A stretch of 64,000 bases of DNA, from NCBI GenBank assembly GCA_937919625.1, contig CALFRK010000113.1:1-64000 (forward strand). Direction: 5' to 3'. Of this stretch, positions 1-11,734 are shown piece after piece. The stretch comes from an uncultured Ilumatobacter sp. Its GTDB lineage: Bacteria > Actinomycetota > Acidimicrobiia > Acidimicrobiales > Ilumatobacteraceae. The notes beneath the pieces are model-generated. The model saw only the letters and a program-made list of their open reading frames with translations. It did not search any database and was not told where the DNA came from. The position numbers and the translations under genes are program-made. Position 1 is the stretch's first letter. Each line of letters begins with the position of its first letter.

Positions 1-63
1 AGCCGAACCAGCAGCCGAACCAGCAGCCGAACCAGCAGCCGAACCAGCAGCCGAACCAGCAGC
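1..63. repeat. 12-bp tandem repeat (agccgaaccagc) encoding an (AEPA)n linker
   Basis: At least five near-perfect copies of gccgaaccagca at the window start, in frame with the BMP CDS; continues off-window. Confidence 0.9.
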
Positions 64-1075
64 CGAATGCGACCCGATTCAGGCGGCATTCGTCTACGTC
101 GGACCGATCGGCGACGCCGGTTGGACCAAGAAGCACGACGATGGTCGACTCGAACTCGAGGCGGCTCTCGGAGAGTGCGGCGTTACCACCACCTTCCTCG
201 AAAGCGTGCCGGAGGGCGCCGAGTCAGAGGCCGTGTTCGAGCGTCTTGCACGCGACGGTGCCGACGTCATCTTCGGAACCTCGTTTGGCTATATGGATCA
301 GATGCTGGCCGTCGCCGAGCGCTTTCCCGACGTCAAGTTCGAGCACGCCACCGGCTACAAGACCAGCGACAACATGGGCACCTACTTCGGCGCCGCCGAA
401 GAGGCCAGGTATCTGACCGGTATGGCCGCAGCGTCGGTTACCAAGTCGAATCAGATCGGGTATGTCGCTGCCTTCCCGATCCCGGAAGTGCTGCGAGGCA
501 TCAACGCTTTCACCTTGGGCGCCCAGTCGCTCAATCCGGACATCACCGTCGAGGTCGCCTGGACATCGACGTGGTTCGATCCGGTGATCGAAAAGGAGGC
601 CGCCGAGGCTTTGCTCAATGGTGGCGCCGACGTGATCGCCCAGCACCAGGACACACCATCGGCCGGTGAGGCTGCCCAAACCGCTGGTGGCTACTGGGTC
701 GGCTACAACGACGACATGTCGCGCTTCGCCCCCGACGCCTGGCTGACCGCTCCGGTTTGGGATTGGGGTCCGTTCTACATCGCCACCGTCGAAGCAATTC
801 GTGACGGCGCATGGGCATCCGAGCAGTACTACGGCACGATGGCCGACGGTCTCGTCACGATCGCCGACGTCGCCGCCGTAGTTCCCCCAGATGTGCGCGA
901 CCAGATCGACGCCAAGCAGGCCGAGATCATCGCCGGCACGTTCGCTCCGTTCGCCGGGCCGATCAGCGACCAGGACGGCAACGAAAAGGTTGCCGCCGGC
1001 GAAGCTCCCGATCTGGGAGCCCTGCTAGGCATGGACTACTTCGTGGCCGGCGTCATCGGTGGCGCCAGCGGCTGA
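2..1075 (+). CDS. BMP family (PnrA/Bmp-like) ABC transporter substrate-binding lipoprotein, 5' truncated by window edge
   Basis: Frame 2 is open from base 2 (AEPAAEPA...ECDPIQAAFVYVGPIGDAGWTKKHDDG) through the 206..1075 ORF; BMP-type motifs (GPIGDAGWT, TSFGYMDQML, YVAAFPIPEVLRGINAFTLGA); followed by ABC ATPase and two permeases. Confidence 0.9.
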   Translation, partial: AEPAAEPAAEPAAEPAAEPAAECDPIQAAFVYVGPIGDAGWTKKHDDGRLELEAALGECGVTTTFLESVPEGAESEAVFERLARDGADVIFGTSFGYMDQMLAVAERFPDVKFEHATGYKTSDNMGTYFGAAEEARYLTGMAAASVTKSNQIGYVAAFPIPEVLRGINAFTLGAQSLNPDITVEVAWTSTWFDPVIEKEAAEALLNGGADVIAQHQDTPSAGEAAQTAGGYWVGYNDDMSRFAPDAWLTAPVWDWGPFYIATVEAIRDGAWASEQYYGTMADGLVTIADVAAVVPPDVRDQIDAKQAEIIAGTFAPFAGPISDQDGNEKVAAGEAPDLGALLGMDYFVAGVIGGASG

Positions 1076-1076
1076 T

Positions 1077-2630
1077 ATGTCATCTGCCGTCGAGGCTGGT
1101 CCGGGCGCAAGCCCGGACCAGCCGGCAGCTATCGCTGCCATCAACGTCACCAAACGGTTCCCGGGGGTGCTCGCCAACGACGCCGTCGACTTTTGTGTGT
1201 GGCCGGGCGAGGTCCACACGATCCTTGGCGAAAACGGAGCCGGTAAAAGCACCCTGGCAGCGATGCTGTGCGGGCTGTACCGGCCCGACGAAGGCCACAT
1301 CGAACGAAACGGTCTGCCCGTCAGGCTGCGCAGCCCGCGCGACGGGCTGGCCCACGGCATCGGCATGGTGCACCAGCATTTTCGACTGGTCGACCGGTTT
1401 ACTGTCGCCGAAAACGTTGTGCTCGGCGATCCCGACCAAACACGAATCCTCGACTACCGCGAGATCGAGAAGCGGGTCGCCGAGATCGGCGACCAATTCG
1501 GGCTACCGATCGATCCTCGCGCCCTGATCTCCAACCTCACTGTCGGCCAGCGCCAGCGGGTCGAGATTGTCAAAATGCTCTATCGCGGCGCCGACGTATT
1601 GCTGCTCGACGAGCCGACCGCCGTGCTCACCCCACCAGAAGTCGAGGCGCTGTTCACCACCGTGCGCTCGATGACCTCCGAAGGCAAGGCACTCGTCTTT
1701 ATCAGCCACAAGCTGGGTGAGGTGATGGAGATCAGTGATCGTGTCACCGTGATGCGCGCCGGTGCCGTGACCGGCGAAGTCGCCACCAGCGAAACGAACC
1801 AACGCCATCTCGCCGAACTGATGGTCGGCCGCCCTGTCGAGGTCGATACTCGCCGGGGCAGCGCCACCACGACCGATGTCGCCTTCACCGCCACCGGCCT
1901 CACGGTGCTCGACGCCGGACAAACGGTGGTCGACAACGTCGACATCACCGTGCACCGCGGCGAGATCGTCGGCATCGCTGGAGTCGCCGGAAACGGCCAG
2001 CGCCCGCTCGCCCGAGCCCTCGCCGGGGTGATCAAGCCGAACAAGGGTCGCGTCACGATCGGCGACAACGACGTCACCGGCAAGGGCCCCAAGGCTGCTC
2101 GCCGGGCCGGGCTCTCATTCGTTCCAGAAGATCGGCTCGGCACTGGCCTCGTGCCCGGTCTCAGCCTGACCGACAACATGCTTCTGACCCGCAAGCGCGG
2201 GTTTTTTGTCGACCGAAAATCGGCCAGAGCAGAGATCGCCGCCTCGATCGACGCCTACGAGATCAAGACTCCGGGCACCGAGGCCGAGGCCCGAAACCTT
2301 TCGGGTGGCAACTCCCAGAAGGTGCTGCTGGCTCGCGAGCTGGCCGGTCTCGGTGAGTCCGGCGGGCCGCAGGCGATCATCGTCTCCAGCCCGACTCGTG
2401 GTCTCGATATCGGCGCCGCCGAGTTCGTGCGCGGGCTCTTGCACGAGGCCCGCCAACGAGGCGCCGCCGTGTTGATCATCAGCGAGGACCTCGAAGAGGT
2501 GCGCAGCCTGAGCGACCGTATGGCGGTGTTGTACCGCGGCCGTATCGCGCTCGAGGGTCGCACCGATGAGTTGCCCTTCGAATCGATCGGTCTTGCGATG
2601 GCCGGCGTCGCCGAGGAGGAAACGGCATGA
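1077..2630 (+). CDS. Simple sugar/nucleoside ABC transporter ATP-binding protein (two ATPase domains)
   Basis: ORF 1059..2630, likely start ATG 1077 just after BMP stop; Walker A GENGAGKST, signature LTVGQRQRVEI, second signature NLSGGNSQKVLLAREL. Confidence 0.93.
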   Translation: MSSAVEAGPGASPDQPAAIAAINVTKRFPGVLANDAVDFCVWPGEVHTILGENGAGKSTLAAMLCGLYRPDEGHIERNGLPVRLRSPRDGLAHGIGMVHQHFRLVDRFTVAENVVLGDPDQTRILDYREIEKRVAEIGDQFGLPIDPRALISNLTVGQRQRVEIVKMLYRGADVLLLDEPTAVLTPPEVEALFTTVRSMTSEGKALVFISHKLGEVMEISDRVTVMRAGAVTGEVATSETNQRHLAELMVGRPVEVDTRRGSATTTDVAFTATGLTVLDAGQTVVDNVDITVHRGEIVGIAGVAGNGQRPLARALAGVIKPNKGRVTIGDNDVTGKGPKAARRAGLSFVPEDRLGTGLVPGLSLTDNMLLTRKRGFFVDRKSARAEIAASIDAYEIKTPGTEAEARNLSGGNSQKVLLARELAGLGESGGPQAIIVSSPTRGLDIGAAEFVRGLLHEARQRGAAVLIISEDLEEVRSLSDRMAVLYRGRIALEGRTDELPFESIGLAMAGVAEEETA

Positions 2631-3733
2631 TCCCATTCCGATTCAGACTCGAACGCCGACTCGAACGCCACTGGTGGCAGTCCGTGCTGACCCCGCTGCT
2701 GTCGATCCTCGCTGCCTTCGCGGCCGGGGCGATCTTCCTGTTGATCAAGGGTTTCGATCCGATCACCGTCTACCGCGAGCTGTTCAAAGCCAGCTTCACC
2801 AGCAAATTCGGCATCACTGACAGCCTGACGATCGCCGTCCCGCTGATCCTTACCGGACTCGCTGCAGCGGTCGTATTCCGCATGAACATCTTCAACATCG
2901 GCGCCGAGGGCCAGCTGTATCTCGGTGCGATCTTTGGATCTTGGGCCGGCTTGGCTCTAACCGGAAACCTTCCAACTGTTCTGGGGGTCGCCGTGGTGCT
3001 GGTCGCCGGCGCCGTGGGTGGCGCACTGTGGGCAGCTCCGGCAGCCGTGTTCAAGGCCTACTTCGGCACGAGCGAAATCATCACCACGCTGATGCTCACC
3101 TTTATCGCCCTGTTCCTGATGAGATATTTGATCTTCGGTTCGCACTCGTACTGGCGCGACAACGAGGCCGCCAACTTTCCGCAGGGCAAGAAGATCCCGA
3201 GTTCCGCTCGGTTCGAATTGTGGAGCGATACCCGACTGCATTGGGGCCTGGTCGTGGCGATCGCGATCGCCGTGCTGGTCTGGGTGATCATCCGGTTCAC
3301 ATCGCTCGGCTACGACATGAATGTGGTCGGCTCGTCCGACGCCGCGGCCCGTTACTCCGGTATTCCAGTGCGCCGCACGGTGATCATGGCGATCCTGATC
3401 TCCGGTGCGCTCGGTGGGCTCGCCGGCGCCACCGAAGTGGCCGGCAGGGCATACGCCCTCGACCCCAACGGACTCGAACTCGGGCTCGGCTTCACGGGCA
3501 TCGTCGTGGCGGCGCTCGCCAGGTACAACCCCTTCGCGATCATTCTTGTCGCCACCTTCCTTGGTGGTTTGCGCAACGCAGGTGTGGCGTTGCAGGGCCT
3601 TCCCGGCGAGCGTGTCCCGGTCGAGGTCAGTCTGATGTTGCAGGGGGCGATTCTGCTGTTCGCGATCGGTGGCGAGATCTTCACACACCATCGATTGTCG
3701 GTCAGCCGGGTTGCCGAGGCGGTAGCAACATGA
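2627..3733 (+). CDS. ABC transporter permease (nucleoside/BMP type, YufP-like)
   Basis: ATGA overlap with upstream ATPase; hydrophobic; FNIGAEGQLYLGAIFGSW motif typical of the family. Confidence 0.92.
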   Translation: MIPFRFRLERRLERHWWQSVLTPLLSILAAFAAGAIFLLIKGFDPITVYRELFKASFTSKFGITDSLTIAVPLILTGLAAAVVFRMNIFNIGAEGQLYLGAIFGSWAGLALTGNLPTVLGVAVVLVAGAVGGALWAAPAAVFKAYFGTSEIITTLMLTFIALFLMRYLIFGSHSYWRDNEAANFPQGKKIPSSARFELWSDTRLHWGLVVAIAIAVLVWVIIRFTSLGYDMNVVGSSDAAARYSGIPVRRTVIMAILISGALGGLAGATEVAGRAYALDPNGLELGLGFTGIVVAALARYNPFAIILVATFLGGLRNAGVALQGLPGERVPVEVSLMLQGAILLFAIGGEIFTHHRLSVSRVAEAVAT

Positions 3734-4670
3734 ACGACGCCGTCTTCGTGCTAACCCTGGCCGCCGCGGTCGGTGCGGCCGTACCGATCGCCCTGGCCGC
3801 CCTCGGCGAGTTGCTGGCCGAGACGTCAGGCGTCTTGAACCTTGGTGTCGAAGGCATGATGCTGATCGGTGCCGTGATGGCCTTCCAAGTGGGCGACGCC
3901 ACTGGCTCACTGTGGCTGGCGCTGCTGGTTGGAAGTCTTGCCGGCGCCTTGTTCTCGTCGATCCATGCCTTCTTGTGCGTCACACTGCGCGCCAACCAGA
4001 TCGTGTCCGGCCTAGCACTGGTGATCTTTGGTACCGGACTGTCGACATTCATCGGCAAGTCGATCGAAGGCAAACCGCTCGACACCGACTTCACCCCGAT
4101 CCGATGGGGCTTTCTGGCCGACATCCCAGTCTTGGGGCCCCTGCTCTTCGATCAGGACCCGATGGTCTACGCCACGATCGCGATCGCGATCGCGATCACC
4201 TTGTACCTCAACCGAACCAAGGCCGGCTTGGCGGTGCGGGCAGTCGGCGAGTCACCCGGTACCGCCGACACGATGGGCGTCGCCGTCGCGGCCACCCGAT
4301 ACGTGCATGTCATGTTGGGTGGGTTGCTGGCCGGTATGGCCGGCGCCTATCTCGTGCTCGGGCAGGTCCCGTCGTGGAGTCAGGACGGCACAACGGCCGG
4401 AATCGGCTGGATCGCCCTTGCACTCGTGGTGTTCGCATCGTGGCGTCCGCTGCGGGTGTTGCTCGGAGCCTTCCTGTTTGGCTTTGCCCGGCGCGCCAAC
4501 TTCTGGCTGCAAGGCGAGGATTGGGCTCCCGACATCCCAGCCGAGTTCCTCAGCATGTTGCCTTACCTACTCACGATCGCCGTGCTGGTGGTGTGGGGCA
4601 GTCGCGACCTGCGGCGCCGAGTTGGGTCCCCGAGCGCGCTCGGCGTGCCATACGACCGGGCCGAGCGCTG

Positions 4671-4671
<1 letters not shown>
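3730..4671 (+). CDS. ABC transporter permease (nucleoside/BMP type, YufQ-like)
   Basis: Within ORF 2941..4671; ATGA start overlap at 3730; GVLNLGVEGMMLIGAV motif. Confidence 0.92.
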
Positions 4672-6133
<1,462 letters not shown>

Positions 6134-6137
<4 letters not shown>

Positions 6138-8398
6138 GCGTCGGATCATCATCGATCCGGATCGATGCCCACGCCAAAACCACCGGCGAAGCTCAGTATC
6201 CGGGTGACCGCGCCCCCGCCCATGCACTGGCGGCCCGGGTCGTATTCACCGATCAGCCGCACGCCCGACTGCTCCGGCTCGATGTGGCGAAAGCCGAACA
6301 GATGCCGGGCGTGATCGCCGTGTTTACCGGGCGTGACGTACCGGTCAACGAGTACGGCCTGACCGAGTTCGACCAACCGGTATTCGTCTCGATCGAACAC
6401 ACCGGTCGCACCAAGGTCGAGAGCGACATCAGCCGATGGGAGGCCGACCATCTGGCGCTCGTCGTAGCCGATACTGACGAACAGGCAACGGCTGCTGCCG
6501 CAATGATCGAGGCCGATTGGGCGCAGTTGCCGATTGTGGCCGACATCGATCAGGCGCTGGCACCAAACGCCTCGCTGGTGCATCCCGAACTCAAACTCGA
6601 CAGCAACATCTACCACACATACAAGATCCGCAAGGGCTCGATCGATGCGGCATGGGCCGACGCCGCTGTGATCATCGAAACAACGTATGAGCTGCCGTAT
6701 CAGGAGCACGCCTACCTCCAGCCCGAGGCGGCGGTCAGCTATATCGACGAAGAGGGCCGCGTCACGCTCGAGGTCGCCGGCCAGTGGGCGCACGAAGACC
6801 AAGAGCAGATCGCCCATGCCCTCGATCTGCCCGTCGATCAGGTCAGGGTGATCTATCCGGCGATCGGCGGCGCATTCGGCGGGCGTGAAGACATGTCGCT
6901 GCAGATCGTGCTGGGGTTGGCTGCGCTACGGCTGGCCGAGCGCGGCGAACACCGGCCGATTGCCAGCCGCTGGTCGCGCGAAGAGTCGATCGTGGGTCAC
7001 CACAAGCGGCATCGAGGCCGGATCCACGCCAAGTGGGGCGCCGACTCCAACGGCAAGCTGGTCGCGGTGCAAAGCGAGGCCTGGCTCGATGCCGGCGCCT
7101 ACAACTACACCACAAACAAGGTGCTCGGAAACTGCCACCTCGGACAGGCAGGGCCCTACGAGGTTCCAAACGCCCAGATCGACAGCCATGCCGTCTACAC
7201 CAATTCTGTTCCGGGTGGGGCGTTTCGTGGTTTTGGAGGTCCGCAAGCTGCGTTTGCCGCCGAGTCACAAATGAACAAGTTGGCCGAGGCGCTCGGCATC
7301 GACCCTGTCGAAATCCGTCTTCGCAACGCTGTTCATGACGGCAGCATCGGTATCACCCAAACGGTGATGCCGGCTGGGGTGACAATGCTGCAGGTGATCG
7401 AGCGCTGCGCCAGCGAGTCACAGTTTCACCAACCGCTAACGCCCGCCGAGCCGTTCTCGCCGTTCGCCTCGCTGCCGCCTGTTGAGGGTGATCTGCTACG
7501 TGGGCGTGGGTTCGCCTGTTCGTTCAAGAATGTCGGGTTCTCATTCGGGTTTCCCGAGCGTTGCGAGGCAACGATCGTGCTGCACGGCAAACCCGACTCG
7601 CCGACTGCCGAGCGAGGCGAGCTGTTCCATGCCGGCGCCGATGTCGGCCAGGGGGCCCACACGGCGTTCCTGCAGATGGCCGCCGAGGCGACAGGTCTCG
7701 CGTTCGAGAACATGACGGGTGGATTCTCCGACACGTCGTCGTCGGGCGATTCAGGTTCTGCATCGGCGTCGCGCCTCACCTTCATGTCGGGCAACTCGAT
7801 CCTTGGCGCGGCTGAAGCGGCCGACAAGGCGTGGCGCAACGGCGACCGGCCGGCGGTCGGTCATTTCCGCTATGTGCCGCCCCCCACCGAAGCGCTCGAC
7901 CCCGAAACCGGCGCCGGTGCCCCCAACTTCAGCTACGGCTACGTGGCCCAGACTGTCGAACTCACCGTCGACCGGGCAACCGGCCACATCGTGGTCGACC
8001 GCGTCGTCAGCACGCACGACGTCGGACGCGCGATCAACCCGGCCAATGTCATCGGCCAGATCGAGGGCGCAGTCGTGCAAGCTCACGGCTATGCCCTCAG
8101 CGAGCGCCTACAGGTAGAGAACGGGCGGGTTCTCAACCCGCGCTTCAGCACCTATCTGATCCCCGGAATCGGCGACGTTCCGACCCGGATTGAGAGCGTC
8201 GTGCTCGAACTCGCTGACCCAAACGGCCCCTGGGGGGCGCGCGGTATGGCCGAAATGCCATTCATGACGTACGCCCCGGCCGTGGTGGCCGCTCTGCACG
8301 ACGCGACCGGCGTGTGGTTCGACTCATTCCCGCTCACGCCCGACCGTGTCACAGCGGTCTTGGCGCAAGCGGCCGCTCCGTCGTCGTCTGGTCGCTGA
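6134..8398 (+). CDS. Xanthine/aldehyde dehydrogenase-family molybdopterin-binding subunit
   Basis: ATGA overlap; GGAFGGREDMSLQ, GGAFRGFGGPQ, VGQGAHTAFLQMAAE, GPWGARGMAEMPF motifs. Confidence 0.93.
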
Positions 8399-8610
8399 AC
8401 TGGTGGTCGACTTCGCTCTCCAGATCGACAAGACCACGGGCTTCACAAGCGCCCGCATCCAAATCCCCGTCAAGCAGTTCGAACCCGACAGGCAGTGTTT
8501 TACAAAATGTTCAATCCATACCTATCATGGAGACTGATGCCGTCCGTTCGGTTGCGCCACAACAGGTTTGTGCAGACCTCCCAGAAGCTCCAACCTCACC
8601 GGGCCACAGC

Positions 8611-9546
8611 ATGAGCCGGATCGTCACGATTGGGGCCGGTCAGCTGGGACCAATCAACCGCGACGAGGGGCGCGAGTCGGTCGTCGATCGACTGATCGTG
8701 TTGCTCGAACAGGGCGCCGAACGGCACTGTGACCTCATCGTGTTTCCCGAGTTGGCGCTGACCACCTTTTTCCCTCGCTGGTACACCGACGAGATAAGTG
8801 GGCACGACCACTACTTCGAAACCGAGATGCCGAGCCCTGTCACGCAGCGGCTGTTCGACGCCGCGGTCCGGCTGAAGATCGGCTTCTGCCTCGGCTACGC
8901 CGAGCTGACACCCGACGGCGAGCGCTTCAACACGTATGTGCTGGTCGAACGCAATGGGTCGATCGTAGGCAAGTACCGCAAGGCGCACATCCCCGGCCAC
9001 GAAACACACGAACCGTGGCGCCCGTTCCAGCACCTCGAGCGGCGCTACTTTCAAGAATCACACGAAGGGTTCGGAGTCTGGCGCTCGTTCGGTGGCGTGG
9101 TCGGGATGGCGCTGTGCAACGACCGTCGCTGGCCCGAAACGTATCGGGTAATGGGTTTGCAGGGTGCCGAACTGATCCTGATCGGTTACAACACGCCGAT
9201 GCACTATGCCCCCGACCCCGACCAGAATGCCCTGCAGGGGTTCCACAATCACCTCGTGATGCAGGCCGGCGCCTATCAGAATGGTGCCTGGGTGGTCGGC
9301 GTCGCCAAGGGTGGCGTTGAAGAGGGTGTCGAGTCGCTGTCGCAAAGCGCAATCATCGCCCCATCCGGTCAGATCGTCGCCCAAGCCGTTACCAGCGGTG
9401 ACGTGCTGATCAGTGCCCGGTGCGACCTCGACCTGTGCAGCCGCTACAAGGACACCCTGTTCGACTTCGCCCGCTACCGCCGCCCCGAGGTGTACGGCTT
9501 GATCACCGAACGCAAGGGCTCGATCTCTCCCCCGGAGCTGCCGTGA
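8611..9546 (+). CDS. Carbon-nitrogen hydrolase (nitrilase superfamily, N-carbamoyl-D-amino acid hydrolase-like)
   Basis: MSRIVTIGAGQLGPINRDEGR...DLIVFPELALTTFFPRW...GKYRKAHIPGHE...GMALCNDRRWPE shows the Glu-Lys-Cys triad contexts. Confidence 0.88.
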   Translation: MSRIVTIGAGQLGPINRDEGRESVVDRLIVLLEQGAERHCDLIVFPELALTTFFPRWYTDEISGHDHYFETEMPSPVTQRLFDAAVRLKIGFCLGYAELTPDGERFNTYVLVERNGSIVGKYRKAHIPGHETHEPWRPFQHLERRYFQESHEGFGVWRSFGGVVGMALCNDRRWPETYRVMGLQGAELILIGYNTPMHYAPDPDQNALQGFHNHLVMQAGAYQNGAWVVGVAKGGVEEGVESLSQSAIIAPSGQIVAQAVTSGDVLISARCDLDLCSRYKDTLFDFARYRRPEVYGLITERKGSISPPELP

Positions 9547-10595
9547 CAACACATCCAGCGCTCGGTCCGTCGCAGACAGCTGGGCTCGTCTGCGCTCACC
9601 ACCACCTCTATTCAGGCTTGGCGCGGGGAATGCCGGCGCCGCCGCGTACACCGACCGAGTTTCTCGAGATCCTCGAGCTTGTGTGGTGGCGGCTAGACCG
9701 GGCGCTCGATGCCGACACGATCTATTGGTCGGCCAAGCTGGGCGCACTCGAGGCGCTCGAGCGCGGCTGTACAGCGATCATCGATCACCACGAGTCGCCC
9801 AACGCGATCGAGGGATCGCTGTCGCTGATCGAGCAAGCGTGCGCAGAGGTCGGTGTACGGGTCAGCTGCGCCTACGGCGTCACCGACCGTCACGGTCCCG
9901 AAGGCGCCCAGCGCGGATTGGCCGAAAACGACCGTTTCTTGCGCGAAGGCGGGCATGGCATGGTCGGAGTGCACGCCGCATTCACCTGCACCGACGACAC
10001 GTTGGCGGCAGCTGCCGAGTTGGCTGCCCGTCACGGTGTCGGCGTACACATCCATGTCGCAGAGGGGCCTACCGATGCCGGCGCCGCCGACCGCATTCGG
10101 CATCTCACCACACCGGATTGGATGATCATCCACGGCGTTCATCTCGACGATCAACACGGTCTGCAGGGCACGATCATCCACAACCCGCGCTCGAACATGA
10201 ACAACGCCGTCGGGTATGCCAGGCCGACCCGTTTCACCAACCCGGTCGGGCTTGGCAGCGACGGCATCGGGGCCGACATGCTCGACGAGTTCCGAGTTGC
10301 CTATGTGCGACTGCGTGAGCACGACGTCACCGAGACACCCGACACGGTGTGGGCCATGTTGAATACAAATCACGATCTGTTTCCCGAGGCGCTCGACGAT
10401 CGGGTCACATGGTCGTACCAACCGATCGATCCCTGGCGACTTGCGTTTACCACCGGCGTCAATCCGACCAAGGTCGAAGTCGACGGCGAGACGATGTGGG
10501 AGAACGGCCAACCAACACGCGTCGACGCCAACGAGATCCGCGCCAAGGCCGCCGAAGCCGCAACTCGACTGTTCGCCAACATCGAAGCTCTGTAA
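9543..10595 (+). CDS. ssnA: SsnA-like amidohydrolase/aminohydrolase
   Basis: GTGA overlap start at 9543; GLVCAHHHLYSGLARGMPAPP, DHHESPNAIEGS, HVAEG, VGLGSDGIGADMLDEFRVAY. Confidence 0.8.
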   Translation: MTTHPALGPSQTAGLVCAHHHLYSGLARGMPAPPRTPTEFLEILELVWWRLDRALDADTIYWSAKLGALEALERGCTAIIDHHESPNAIEGSLSLIEQACAEVGVRVSCAYGVTDRHGPEGAQRGLAENDRFLREGGHGMVGVHAAFTCTDDTLAAAAELAARHGVGVHIHVAEGPTDAGAADRIRHLTTPDWMIIHGVHLDDQHGLQGTIIHNPRSNMNNAVGYARPTRFTNPVGLGSDGIGADMLDEFRVAYVRLREHDVTETPDTVWAMLNTNHDLFPEALDDRVTWSYQPIDPWRLAFTTGVNPTKVEVDGETMWENGQPTRVDANEIRAKAAEAATRLFANIEAL

Positions 10596-10662
10596 ACCGA
10601 TTACGCGTGCCGATCAACGGCGCGACATCAGCACTATAAGCACATAACTAGGAGGAGTTCCC

Positions 10663-11664
10663 ATGACACGGCTCGCGATCTACCTGCAGGACGCACACCC
10701 GATCCGAGAGGCGATCTCGCACACTCAGTACGCCGAGTCGAAGGGTTTCGAGGCGGTGTGGCAGGCCGACTCGCGTCTTGTCCGTGAGGCCAGTGTGCCA
10801 ATGGCCGCCTTCGGTGCCAGCACCAACACGATCAAGATCGGTTCCGGCGTGATCGACATCTGGACCCGCAACCCTGCGCGCTTGGCGTCTATGTTCTCGA
10901 CCCTCGATGACCTCGCGCCCGGCCGCATGATCTGTGGCCTCGGCGCCTGGTGGGAGCCGTTGGCCACGAAGGTCGGCGTCGACCGCCGTAAGCCGCTGCT
11001 TGCGATGCGCGAGATCGTCACCGCAGTACGGGCGTTGCTCAACAACGAGACCGTCACGTTCAACGGCGAGTTCGTCCACCTCGACGGCGTCGAGCTCGAC
11101 TATGTGCATCAAGAGCGGCGGCCGAAAGACGTTCCGATCTATATCGGCGCCACCGGTATGAAGATGATGGAACTGGCCGGTGAAATTGCCGACGGTGTCG
11201 TGCTCAACTACCTCGTCGGCCCGTCGTACAACAACGAGGCGATGGAGCACCTCCAGATCGGCGCCGAACGGGCGGGTCGCTCGGTCGACGACCTCGACCG
11301 TCCCCAACTCGTGGTCTGCTCGGTCGACGAAGACCGCCAGGCGGCGCTTGACGGCGCGCGCCTGCTCGTCACCCAGTACCTCGGCCAGCAACCCCACATC
11401 ATGAAGGCCAGCGGCGTGCCACAATCCTTGCTCGACGCGGTCGGCAACGTGCTCACTTGGCCGGCTACTCACGATCAGGTTGTCGAGGCGTCGAAGCTGG
11501 TGCCCGATGACATCGTGCAGATGATCTGCGCCGCCGGCACCCCCGACGAGGTACGCGCCAAGGTTGGCGAGTACATGGCCAACGGGTGCACGTGCCCGAT
11601 CCTGTACCCGCTCGGGCCGGATGTCCGCTACATGATCGATACGTTCGCCGACTGGCAACCCTGA
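10663..11664 (+). CDS. LLM class (luciferase-like, probably F420/FMN) oxidoreductase
   Basis: Good RBS (aggagg) upstream; [77 protein letters not shown]. Confidence 0.9.
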   Translation: MTRLAIYLQDAHPIREAISHTQYAESKGFEAVWQADSRLVREASVPMAAFGASTNTIKIGSGVIDIWTRNPARLASMFSTLDDLAPGRMICGLGAWWEPLATKVGVDRRKPLLAMREIVTAVRALLNNETVTFNGEFVHLDGVELDYVHQERRPKDVPIYIGATGMKMMELAGEIADGVVLNYLVGPSYNNEAMEHLQIGAERAGRSVDDLDRPQLVVCSVDEDRQAALDGARLLVTQYLGQQPHIMKASGVPQSLLDAVGNVLTWPATHDQVVEASKLVPDDIVQMICAAGTPDEVRAKVGEYMANGCTCPILYPLGPDVRYMIDTFADWQP

Positions 11665-11734
11665 TGGACCCCGGGATGGACCCCGCGATGAACCCCGCGA
11701 TGAAGCCCGCGATGAAGCCCGGGCCGAGCCCGGT
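11663..11734 (+). repeat. 12-bp degenerate tandem repeat (gatgaaccccgc) at the 5' end of dpaL
   Basis: gatggaccccgg/gatggaccccgc/gatgaaccccgc/gatgaagcccgc/gatgaagcccgg encodes [20 protein letters not shown]. Confidence 0.85.

Noticed and set aside
4180-4200. gatcgcgatcgcgatcgcgatc repeat resembling HIP1 palindromes
   Set aside because: Coding repeat (AIAIAIA) in a transmembrane helix of the permease; explained by codon use.
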